A stretch of 64,000 nucleotides of DNA from Desulfopila sp. IMCC35006. Lineage in GTDB: Bacteria; Desulfobacterota; Desulfobulbia; Desulfobulbales; Desulfocapsaceae. The translations under genes and the position numbers were made by a program. Position 1 is the first letter of the stretch. Every line of letters starts with the position of its first letter. The notes below the pieces were generated by a model that saw only the letters and a list, made by a program, of their open reading frames with translations, had not been told where the DNA came from and ran no database searches. Where the stretch lies: the NCBI RefSeq assembly GCF_005116645.1, contig NZ_SWCM01000002.1, forward strand, positions 310,001-374,000, read 5' to 3'. This document shows positions 1 through 7,270 of the stretch, piece after piece.

Positions 1-461
1 CGCGTCAGCCCTGCTGTTGATGATACAGCCCATGAACAGGGTTCATATTGTGATACTCTGTAATACGGATGAAAATGCGGTAAAAGAAGAGTCCTGCCTG
101 AATCTCCTTCGCGATGAGAATGTTGCCGGGGCTATTTTATCACCGACACGGCATAGAATTGAAAATTTTACCGAGATATCCTCTCTCAATATGCCGGTAG
201 TTACAATTGATCGCCATGTAAACAATTTGGACGTCGATAATGCCTCATTGATAATGTTCAGACGGCCTACACGATAACAAGCCATTTAATTGAGCACGGT
301 TTTCAAAGGATAGGTGGGGTCTTTGGCGCGGGAAGTTCCATCGGAAGTCTGCGCACGAAGGCTGTATACGTGCCTTAAAGGATCACAGCATCAAGCCAGC
401 AACTGACTTGATAAAGACTTCTCGTCAAGAGGATTCAGGGTCCGACGCGTTCAAATCGTGA
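1..461 (+). pseudogene. LacI-family transcriptional regulator, decayed fragment
   Basis: The sugar-binding (periplasmic-binding-like) domain of a LacI-type repressor can be followed only by switching frames. Frame 1 gives AVDDTAHEQG, frame 2 (from about base 44) gives HIVILCNTDEN and GAILSPT, a third stretch from base 250 gives HLIEHGFQRIGG, and a further shift near 376 gives the ALKDHSIKPA piece before a stop at 461. These segments follow each other in the order expected for the family (AxxxGY, nTDE, GiIlsP, hLiexGhxrI). At least three frameshifts in under 500 bases mean no functional protein. The N-terminal helix-turn-helix would lie left of the window. Family assignment is moderately sure; pseudogene status is clear. 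Confidence 0.65.
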
Positions 462-622
462 AGTTGTTCTGAAAACAAAACTCATTGTTCGTCAGTCTTG
501 GGGCTGTCAAAAATCACAAGAAAAATTAATGATCAGGGGGCTTAAGCTGGGCTGGCAAACATCGGGGCGACAGGTGAGAAGTCATCCCCTTTGATCAAGC
601 CATCTCAGACTTTCTCCTTTTA

Positions 623-716
623 TGGAGGCTGGGTTCGGAGTTGAACCGAACAAGACCGATTCAGAGTCTTCAACGGGTTTGCAGTCCGCGGAGAGCACCG
701 GCTCTCTTAACCAGCC
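623..716 (-). tRNA. tRNA-Cys(GCA) with a selenocysteine-tRNA-like body and long variable arm
   Basis: Reading the minus strand from 716 gives a 94-nt cloverleaf. The acceptor starts GGCTGG and ends CCAGCC, followed by discriminator T (626) and an encoded CCA (625-623). The D stem GAGAGC/GCTCTC is 6 bp with a 4-nt loop CGGT. The anticodon loop is CTGCAAA with GCA at 682-680. A long variable arm has AAGACT/GGTCTT around a 7-nt loop. The T stem TTCGG/CCGAA carries loop TTCAACT. The 6-bp D stem, 4-nt D loop and long variable arm are hallmarks of bacterial tRNA-Sec; the GCA anticodon and U73 are cysteine identity elements. The acceptor/T junction can pair as 7/5 with a T-C mismatch or as 8/4 with C633 bulged. 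It lies 46 nt after the stop of the Fe-S gene on the same strand, so it may be co-transcribed. Confidence 0.87.
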
Positions 717-762
717 TGAGTATCCATTGATTGGCTTCGTCTATCTTTTGCCTATCAACATA

Positions 763-2100
763 CTACCTGCCAGCCAGCGGGTTCGGTGTATTCGGTTGCC
801 CGGGCAGCCAGGTATCCCTCAGGTCGTCGCAAAGGTCCTCCCGTTCGTTTTCACCCAAAACACCGAGGGAAAGTGCGAGAAAGGTCCAAAGATTACTCAC
901 ATAAAAATCGCCAGCGAAATGATGGGCGAGATCGTGTATCTGGGCATGGCAGTTGTGGCAGGGAGTGATGCAGTATTTGGCGCCAGTGGCCATTATTTGA
1001 TCGAATTTTATTTTTCCATAGATATGTCGTTCCTCATTGAACCCCGATTGCAGGTAACCACCCCCACCTCCGCAGCAATAGTTATTCGACTTATTTGGAA
1101 TCATATCAATAAAGTTTGTCTCGCCGACACAGCTCTTGACCACAAAACGCAGGTCGTCGGCATAGGCGTCACCGTATTCCTTTCGCACCTGGTTGCACGG
1201 GTCCTGAACGGTGAAGCGCATCTTCAGTTTGTTATTCCAGTCGCTGCTTGGCCTAAGTCTTCCTTCTCGAATCCACTTGGCGTAATAATGAACAACTATC
1301 TTAACAACCAGATCAGTCTGGATATGAAACCGCCGGATTCCCTGGTTGACTGAAAATGTCGAATGGCCGCATTCGGTATTCAGGTAGACCTTACAGCCAA
1401 GTTCCTCGGCTTTTTTTACCGTCGCCGTGGTGATTTGCTGCCAACCCGGGTCATCCGCCAGGAACATACAGTAATTTTCCCCGGCCCAGGCGGTGCTGCC
1501 ATAGGTCCAATCGGCACCGGCCAGATGCAGAATTTTCCACAGGGGTACCATCTCATCGGGTAAGGACACAGGTTCCCGGGAATTCTGGCTGAGGAAAAAT
1601 GTGGCGCCCTGTTTGTCGATAGGAGCCTGAAGATTTTCCCAACCGGGTTGGGTCCCGCGCACTTCTTCCAGAACATCCTCGATGACATAACGAAAATCAT
1701 CCGGAGGTGTTCCCGTAGCGCTGGTGCTAGGATTTCTCAGGGCCATATCACAGGATTTCAGGATACCGCCAGGTCGATCTTCCCGCGGCCACAAGAGCCT
1801 GCGGCCTTCCATGATTAATCCGGCAATGTTAATCTCCATCGGACAAACATATGTACAGCGCATACACATGGAGCAGAGCCAGACCCATTTGTTCGCGCTC
1901 AACTCATCGTCCAAGCCCATGGCGGCCATGCGCAGGAATTTGCGGGGATCCATATCCAGCAAGCCAGTTGCTGGACAGCCTGCGGTACAGGCACCACAGG
2001 TCAGGCAAAGATTCAGATTACCGCCTTTGGGCAATTCTTGACGGACTTTGTCCAGAAAGGTCTCGCGTTTTGCTGAGTTGATGCGCAGTTCTTTGCCCAT
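763..2100 (-). CDS. HdrD/GlpC-like (Fe-S)-binding protein with CCG domains
   Basis: The 445-aa protein has two ferredoxin-type [4Fe-4S] motifs near the N terminus (C32, C35, C38, C42 followed by P; C76, C79, C82, C86 followed by P). It ends with two cysteine-rich CCG-type domains, the second showing NYCCGGGGG and a later CHNC. This is the layout of heterodisulfide-reductase HdrD/HdrB, DsrK and GlpC electron carriers, so it probably passes electrons to or from a disulfide, thiol or quinone partner. No signal peptide or membrane segment is visible. Start ATG at 2100 has AGGAA about 7 nt upstream. Stop is TAG. It lies downstream of the HesB-like gene in the same frame and upstream of the unusual tRNA. 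The exact substrate is not predictable. Confidence 0.85.
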   Translation of the reverse strand: MGKELRINSAKRETFLDKVRQELPKGGNLNLCLTCGACTAGCPATGLLDMDPRKFLRMAAMGLDDELSANKWVWLCSMCMRCTYVCPMEINIAGLIMEGRRLLWPREDRPGGILKSCDMALRNPSTSATGTPPDDFRYVIEDVLEEVRGTQPGWENLQAPIDKQGATFFLSQNSREPVSLPDEMVPLWKILHLAGADWTYGSTAWAGENYCMFLADDPGWQQITTATVKKAEELGCKVYLNTECGHSTFSVNQGIRRFHIQTDLVVKIVVHYYAKWIREGRLRPSSDWNNKLKMRFTVQDPCNQVRKEYGDAYADDLRFVVKSCVGETNFIDMIPNKSNNYCCGGGGGYLQSGFNEERHIYGKIKFDQIMATGAKYCITPCHNCHAQIHDLAHHFAGDFYVSNLWTFLALSLGVLGENEREDLCDDLRDTWLPGQPNTPNPLAGR

Positions 2101-2193
2101 GGTCGTTCCTTGATATTTGTGGCACCGTCTTTTCCTATCCCAGCTATCCCCCGTGACAGGACAATTTCCTTTTGATCCGATGAGAAGGCAATA

Positions 2194-2535
2194 TCAGCAG
2201 CCGCATCCGCCCGAACCACAGGAGCCGGAACTGCAACCACCTCCTGTATCAGGCAACGGGTTTGTGGAAGTGATGGTAAATCCGGAACGATTGCCCGCTT
2301 CGGCATAATCAACTTTAATGCTGCCGCATTGTTGCAAAAGGTCCTTCTCAACAAGGAAGGTCAGGTTTTGCCGTTTGAACAGTTCATCTGTCGGCTTTTC
2401 TTCATCCAGGGCCAACCCAAGCGAGGGACCAGAACATCCACCTTGCATCACCGCAACCCTGAGCGAAGATGAGATATTATTAGCCTGCAAATATTCGATT
2501 AGTTTTTCATTAGCTTGAGTAGTAATTTCCAGCAT
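2194..2535 (-). CDS. HesB/IscA-like protein with Cys-rich C terminus
   Basis: This 113-aa protein resembles the HesB/IscA/SufA iron-sulfur cluster carrier family, and particularly the divergent deltaproteobacterial branch that includes selenoproteins. The conserved first ligand is in QGGCSGP (C34); the tail holds C101, C106, C111 and C113. An AGGA sits 8 nt before the ATG. It ends at TGA (2194-2196). Beyond that TGA the frame stays open for 32 codons and runs directly into the ATG of the HdrD-like gene, so readthrough would make a fusion. The downstream gene has its own ribosome-binding site, so the simple reading is two separate proteins. Likely role: assembly or donation of Fe-S clusters, perhaps to its neighbour. 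Confidence 0.85.
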   Translation of the reverse strand: MLEITTQANEKLIEYLQANNISSSLRVAVMQGGCSGPSLGLALDEEKPTDELFKRQNLTFLVEKDLLQQCGSIKVDYAEAGNRSGFTITSTNPLPDTGGGCSSGSCGSGGCGC

Positions 2536-3161
2536 GCCATTTCCTTTTTGTTATATTTAGTACGTTGCAGAATATTTTCCGGCCTGTGAGCCTGGCAATA
2601 GACTGAATCCGAAATGCTTGTCCCCCCAAGGGGTATTCCAAAGTATCCCATTGCACGAGGTTAAACTGGTTAAGACGGATGGTTGTAGACAAAGTTGCTG
2701 AAAGATTCCTGGAAAACACAGAAGCTCTCAGAACTCTCAGGGATGCAGACTATCAATATGTCAAACGGGAGTCAAGAAGGTGTTTTCGATATTATCTATT
2801 TCAAGTATAGGTTATACCTATTTAAATACCGTTGATACCGGACTAACGAATCTGAGCTCGAAATCAGCCAATGGTGATTATCGTTGTCAATGCTCTCAAG
2901 AAAGAAAACGTATCTTCCGTGTCATTTTCTTAACCACACCCTACATAAAATAATGAGAAATACCTGGTCAATACTTGATCCTTAATCTGTCGTTTAGCGC
3001 ACGGCGGCCGGTCCGTGGTCGCTTTCATAGGACGGACCAATTCCAGCTCCCCAACACATAGGAATTATGAATTTGACATATTGAGACTCACGATGAATCT
3101 TATATCAGTTTAGTCCGGAATCAGTGCCATTGCATATACGTTTAATGGAGGATTGTAAGCG
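2536..3161. other. 626-nt intergenic stretch, no supported gene
   Basis: The region is AT-rich and lies between divergent genes, so it should carry promoters for the HesB-like gene (minus) and the 166-aa gene (plus). A 43-codon open frame at 2679-2810 (plus) has no convincing ribosome-binding site or recognisable relatives. Otherwise I see nothing that supports a gene, RNA or repeat. Confidence 0.5.
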
Positions 3162-3662
3162 TTGCGTTACCTGCATATTTCCAGAAACATGGATAGATAC
3201 ATTGACAGATTACGTATGAGAGGCAGACAAGGTGCCTTGGCGGCATCACAATATCTGGAAATTATAGAATGTATCAGACAAGCTAAGTGGCGCAGTGATG
3301 TTATTAATTGTAAACGGACCAAGAAGGGCGAATACCGGTTAAAAAATTGTATTAAATACGATCTTGGCCACGGGTATCGGCTTGTCACGGTCAAAGATGG
3401 TCATAACCTTTTCATTACTTTTGTCGGCAGCCACGACCAGACAGATCGCTGGATTGAAACCCATCGTTATGACTGCTTCTGTGAAGATGATTCCCTGTAT
3501 TTCTCTGAAATAATCGATACCGAGGCAATAAATACGACCGATGAACCCGCAGAACCTCTCCCCCCAAAATCTACACTTGAATCGGACGAGTACGAACAGC
3601 AGCTTATCGCTAAAGTTGATGAGGCAGTGCTGAAAATGGTTTTCCCGGGATTATACCGCTAA
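3162..3662 (+). CDS. Hypothetical protein, possible RelE/ParE-superfamily fold
   Basis: A 166-aa protein starting at TTG, with GGAGGA 10-15 nt upstream. Residues about 60-105 contain CIKYDLGHGYRLV and, after a short gap, FVGSHDQTDRWIE, the pattern of a compact beta sheet ending in His-Asp followed by Trp. This is reminiscent of RelE/HigB/ParE-like toxins. The last 60 residues are acidic and probably an unrelated tail. No antitoxin-like gene is adjacent on either side, so a toxin role is not supported by context. It is convergent with the ABC permease gene. I do not recognise a named family. Confidence 0.6.
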   Translation: MRYLHISRNMDRYIDRLRMRGRQGALAASQYLEIIECIRQAKWRSDVINCKRTKKGEYRLKNCIKYDLGHGYRLVTVKDGHNLFITFVGSHDQTDRWIETHRYDCFCEDDSLYFSEIIDTEAINTTDEPAEPLPPKSTLESDEYEQQLIAKVDEAVLKMVFPGLYR

Positions 3663-3727
3663 CCGGCCCAGGGGCCGACGAAAATCAATGGCGAGAAATC
3701 ATGGTACGCGTAAAGACGCTGAGGCCG

Positions 3728-4393
3728 TCAGGAAATCCGCCCTTCGATTTTGAATTTCATTTCGAGGTATCGTGAAAACCATGACGCGCAGTATGTCAAA
3801 ATGAAGTAGAGGCAGCCAATGGCAAGATAGATTTCAAATGCCCTGAATGTTCTGGTATAAATCAGCTGGCCCACGCGGGTGAGTTCGGTAATAGCCAAAA
3901 CAGAAATCAGCGATGTATCCTTGAGCAGGGAGGAAAAGGCATTGACCAACGGTGGGATGGCGACGGTAAAGGCCTGGGGAAAAACGACATACAGCATTGA
4001 CTGCGTCCAGGACAACCCCAGGGCATAGGCTGCATCCTGCTGATCCTTTTCTACAGAGAGCAGTGAGCTTCGGATAATTTCCGAGATATAAGCCCCTCCG
4101 TTCAGACCCAGGCCGATACAGGCCGCCGAGAAGCTGCCCAGAGTAATCCCGATGGTGGGAAGCCCATAGTAGATAAAAAAGAGTTGGGTCAGAAGCGGTG
4201 TGCCCCGAAAGATTTCCACATAGGGCGCAAAGAGCAGATACAACCGTCGTGAGCGAGAACGGGCCACTCCCACGACCGCCCCGATGAAGACGGCAAGGAG
4301 AAACGAGATAAAAGAAATCTTGATCGTGACCAAGGAGCCTTCCCAAAGTATCGGCAAGGCACCTTGCAGGATATCAAATTGAAAATCAATCAT
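3728..4393 (-). CDS. Polar amino acid-type ABC transporter permease
   Basis: A 221-aa integral membrane protein with about five hydrophobic segments and the HisM/GlnP-type signature. The EAA-like cytoplasmic loop (AAYALGLSWTQS followed by FPQAF and IPP) contacts the ATPase in this family. It lies 18 nt downstream of the substrate-binding protein gene, which is preceded by a desulfidase-like gene, forming a three-gene minus-strand operon. No ATP-binding subunit is encoded here, so one must be supplied from elsewhere. Substrate is unknown; the neighbouring desulfidase hints at a sulfur-containing amino acid or thio compound, which is only an inference from context. Confidence 0.9.
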   Translation of the reverse strand: MIDFQFDILQGALPILWEGSLVTIKISFISFLLAVFIGAVVGVARSRSRRLYLLFAPYVEIFRGTPLLTQLFFIYYGLPTIGITLGSFSAACIGLGLNGGAYISEIIRSSLLSVEKDQQDAAYALGLSWTQSMLYVVFPQAFTVAIPPLVNAFSSLLKDTSLISVLAITELTRVGQLIYTRTFRAFEIYLAIGCLYFILTYCASWFSRYLEMKFKIEGRIS

Positions 4394-4411
4394 GGCATGA
4401 CTGGTCGCAGA

Positions 4412-5197
4412 TCAATCTACCTTCAGCCATTTGTCATGGATCTTCTGGTAGGTGCCGTCGACCTTGATTTTCGCCAGGGCTCCGTTGATTTTCTGGGTCA
4501 GAGCGTCAGCCCCCTTTGGCAGAACCACAACAGTCTCCGCCACGGACAGTGGTTCCCCGACAATCTTGTAGGAAGGGTCGACCTTCATCTGGGTGACGGC
4601 ATAAGCGTATCCGACCAGCACGGCATCGATACGCTTGACTTTCAGGTCGGTGAAGGCCTCAGGATTGTAGTTGTAGCGTTTGATATCCTTGAAGGTGGCC
4701 TTCATGCTGTCTGCCAGCTGCTCGCTTCCTGAACCGAGCTGAACACCGACGATCTTGCCTGTAAGATCATCCTTGCCCTTGACCGCCGCCTCATCTTTAC
4801 GAACCACGATGACATCGGGAAGATTGTAATAGACATCGCTGAAGTTGGTATTCTGTCCACGGGCCTCGGACTTCGACATGCAGGTAATCAATACATCATA
4901 ATCTCCCTTCTTCAGGCCAGCCAGAAGCCCCTGCCACTCCGCATCGATAAATTTCGGTTTTACCCCCATTTCCTTGGCCAATGCCTCGGCTAAATCCACG
5001 TCAAATCCTTCAAATTGACCGGTCTTTTCATTTTTTGACTCAAACGGCGGATACTGGGCACAAAATCCCACGACTATTTCCCCCTTATCGCTGACTTTTT
5101 TCAGCGACGAATCAGCCTTCACATCCGACAGCAGAAAAGAAGATACGATAAGAACAGCAAGCCCAACACTTGTCAGAACCAATTTGAAACGTCTCAT
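4412..5197 (-). CDS. ABC transporter substrate-binding protein, family 3 (amino acid type)
   Basis: The 261-aa protein begins with a Sec signal peptide (basic MRRFK, hydrophobic core to about residue 28), then shows the family 3 solute-binding fold. Typical pieces are VGFCAQYPPFE near residue 45, EGFDVDLAEALAKEMG, and GVQLGSGSEQ in the second lobe. It would work in the periplasm, passing a small polar substrate to the permease encoded next. The gene is 32 nt downstream of the TudS-like gene. Cystine, arginine and glutamine binders all belong to this family, and residues alone do not decide which is bound. Confidence 0.9.
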   Translation of the reverse strand: MRRFKLVLTSVGLAVLIVSSFLLSDVKADSSLKKVSDKGEIVVGFCAQYPPFESKNEKTGQFEGFDVDLAEALAKEMGVKPKFIDAEWQGLLAGLKKGDYDVLITCMSKSEARGQNTNFSDVYYNLPDVIVVRKDEAAVKGKDDLTGKIVGVQLGSGSEQLADSMKATFKDIKRYNYNPEAFTDLKVKRIDAVLVGYAYAVTQMKVDPSYKIVGEPLSVAETVVVLPKGADALTQKINGALAKIKVDGTYQKIHDKWLKVD

Positions 5198-5229
5198 TAT
5201 GACCTCTTGTTAATTTTAAATAGCTGGAA

Positions 5230-5748
5230 TTACACAGCCTGTTCTTCATCAACCGCCGAAAAGCGCAGTGATATTTTTTCGCTCGCAAGCATTTCGGCAA
5301 AGATTTCCATGAAAACACCCGGCCCTGATGCATCAACGAGCAGTTCCTGTTGTCTGGCAATATCGACCTGGGAACAGATCTCTCCCCCGATGAACCCCGT
5401 ACAGGTCCGGGAAATGCCGCAATTGGGACTGCCATCCATCCCTATCACCCCAATTATTTCATATTCGGCCGCAACATAAGCCTTGATCTGATACATAATG
5501 GGTTTAAGTATTTCCCGACAGAACTCCCTGAAATGCAGATGATCGTATTGATCCCGGGTCATGCCCCAACGATTCAACCCCAGGTAACCGGTTTCGGGGC
5601 AAGGCAATTGGATTAACCCCACTCCATCCTCAATATATTTTTGAGTCACTTGTCGATACACCCCGCCACAGGTAGCCAGTGGAAAAATCTTGGCATTGGC
5701 GTTCAGTAGACAGTGGCAGAGAATGAGAATTTTTTTACTGCGCTTCAT
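5230..5748 (-). CDS. TudS-related putative desulfidase (DUF523-like)
   Basis: The protein (172 aa from the chosen ATG at 5748) matches the CD3072/TudS-like group of small cysteine-rich enzymes. It has CHCLLNANAK near the start, then LIQLPCPETGYLGLNRWGM, then GVIGMDGSPNCG, carrying the three cysteines expected to hold a [4Fe-4S] cluster. TudS enzymes remove sulfur from thiouracil using a [4Fe-5S] intermediate; relatives may act on other thio compounds. An in-frame ATG at 5892 would add 48 poorly conserved residues, so the internal start directly before the family's first strand is preferred. It heads the operon with the ABC binding protein and permease. Function is inferred from family and context. 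Confidence 0.78.
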   Translation of the reverse strand: MKRSKKILILCHCLLNANAKIFPLATCGGVYRQVTQKYIEDGVGLIQLPCPETGYLGLNRWGMTRDQYDHLHFREFCREILKPIMYQIKAYVAAEYEIIGVIGMDGSPNCGISRTCTGFIGGEICSQVDIARQQELLVDASGPGVFMEIFAEMLASEKISLRFSAVDEEQAV

Positions 5749-6181
5749 TGTTGTAAACCATGGTGCCTTTGCATGAGGATCTTCGTCAATGGATCGTTGA
5801 GGACAGGGCTTTACTTTCGAAAAACGCGATTTTAAAAAGGTATCCATTTCAGTAACATGGAACCGACATTTAGAATTTATCGACTGGAGCAATAATCTAT
5901 TTCAGGCTATAAAACAAATAGTTATTACCTATAAAAAGATCCGTTTCTATAGGTGATCCGCAGATCTAGAGATCAACGTAGTAACTTCGAAGAGAGCCCT
6001 TTGCCGGGCCACAGGTGTACCGGCTGGAGAAAAATTTAGGTATTTGTCAGGGAAACCACCGGTGGTTGCACGGTACCACCTGGCAGCATTGTGGGACTGC
6101 GTTGAGGAATTTTCATGCCCCACCCTGCGCTAGTGCGCCGAAGCGAATTCGCGCGAAAATTACGATGACCTTACGGGGGGT
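5749..6181. other. Intergenic region with nested palindromes and a possible coding remnant
   Basis: This stretch separates two minus-strand operons. Around 6050-6081 it has nested inverted repeats (ACCACCGGTGGT and GGTGGTTGCACGGTACCACC). A plus-strand reading from about 5988 to 6130 gives LSGKPPVVARYHLAALWD without a start, resembling a protein fragment that I cannot identify. I could not fit a known riboswitch, T-box or transposon end. The promoter of the TudS-ABC operon should lie near 5760-5950, but no consensus is clear. Confidence 0.35.
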
Positions 6182-7261
6182 TCAGCTGTTTACGTTACGC
6201 CAGTCCGGCAACTGCAACTGCTTGAAGCGGGCATGATGATCGAAATATGTTCTGCAGTAGTTGCAGCCGGTGCAGTCCTGCCCGCAGGTGGACAGTACAT
6301 CCAGGAAGTCTTCAGGGATATCGTCATTGGAAATATACCAGCGATCGGCCATCCAGTGGGCGGCATCGAGAAGGTCGAGGAGGTTGCCGCGGTAGCGGCC
6401 TTGGACGAATGCTTCCACTGCGCGTTCCAAAAATCCCGCACCGAGCGTGCGGCCGCAGACTTTGATGAGGTCGGCCGAGCCTTCGTAGCGGCAGACATCC
6501 TCCGGACGGATGAAGGGTGAGGCCAGTATTCGGTGGGGTATCCGGGTCAGCTGGCGCTGGCAGGCAAGATCGCGATTGAGGCGCTGCGTGTCGAATTGGC
6601 CATCTGTACGCGCAGCATTGTTTGTTGCGGCAATAAGTGCCTCGTGGGTAAACCGAAAGGGGCAGTGAATGAGACACCCCTCATTGGCCAGGAGTTCGAT
6701 TTTTACCGTCGGCCAGCGCCGCCGAATCGCGGTCGAGAGCGAGGCGAGTTCGACAGGATGGCGGTTAAGCTCGCGGTCCACGGTGATCTTGCTCGGCAGG
6801 CGAAAACCGCTTGCTGAAACCAGATCCATTAAGACCTGCAGTTTTCCAATGCTGTCGATACTAAAGTTAACGCTGGGGACGGCCTCCAATCGGGTGACAA
6901 TTGCCGGAGCTGTGTCGCCTAAGGCGGTGAGCAGGTAGCTGTCAGCGAAGATCAAGCCGTCAAGAACCCCTGCATCCAGCAATTTTTCCAATCGTCTGGT
7001 CAAGCCGGACAACCCGACAGGGCCTGTATATGTGCCTGTCGGTTGGAACCGCCCATTGGCGAGAAGGTATTTTTTGGGGCCGGGCAGGCGCCCAAGCGAG
7101 TCGATAAGAGTGTGTAATGATGCTTGCTCCAAACGAACCCGTGCATCACACAGGACGGGGTCGTGCAAGCTGAAATGCACTGCATGTAAACGCGGTCCCA
7201 GGTCGTTTAAAAAGCGTATATATGATGCTTCAGGCAGAAATGGTACGTTGAGAGGCAGCAT
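6182..7261 (-). CDS. U32-family peptidase-like protein
   Basis: A 359-aa protein of the U32/YhbU-like superfamily. The TIM-barrel strand motif NEGCLIHCPFRFTHE contains the first two of the Cys ligands that bind an oxygen-sensitive [4Fe-4S] cluster in members such as RlhA, TrhP and UbiU/UbiV. A C-terminal CGQDCTGCNYC adds four more cysteines. These relatives act in tRNA/rRNA hydroxylation or ubiquinone synthesis rather than proteolysis. The gene starts 9 nt after the stop of the cysteine desulfurase gene, so the two are almost surely co-translated, and the desulfurase could supply sulfur for its cluster or reaction. The substrate is unknown. Confidence 0.75.
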   Translation of the reverse strand: MLPLNVPFLPEASYIRFLNDLGPRLHAVHFSLHDPVLCDARVRLEQASLHTLIDSLGRLPGPKKYLLANGRFQPTGTYTGPVGLSGLTRRLEKLLDAGVLDGLIFADSYLLTALGDTAPAIVTRLEAVPSVNFSIDSIGKLQVLMDLVSASGFRLPSKITVDRELNRHPVELASLSTAIRRRWPTVKIELLANEGCLIHCPFRFTHEALIAATNNAARTDGQFDTQRLNRDLACQRQLTRIPHRILASPFIRPEDVCRYEGSADLIKVCGRTLGAGFLERAVEAFVQGRYRGNLLDLLDAAHWMADRWYISNDDIPEDFLDVLSTCGQDCTGCNYCRTYFDHHARFKQLQLPDWRNVNS

Positions 7262-7270
7262 AACCGTATC

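Noticed and set aside
622-1353. Long plus-strand ORF (243 codons)
   Set aside because: It is the complement of the HdrD-like gene and the tRNA; the minus-strand reading has clear Fe-S motifs.
2173-2196. SECIS element for selenocysteine insertion at the HesB-like UGA
   Set aside because: The bases after UGA form only a weak stem and there is no conserved apical loop; a termination codon remains the simplest reading.
2679-2810. 43-codon open frame on the plus strand
   Set aside because: No ribosome-binding site or relatives; chance length in an AT-rich spacer.
6050-6085. T-box-like AGGTGGTACC on the minus strand before the TudS operon
   Set aside because: Only the short T-box-like core is seen; no specifier loop, stem I or matching terminator could be built.
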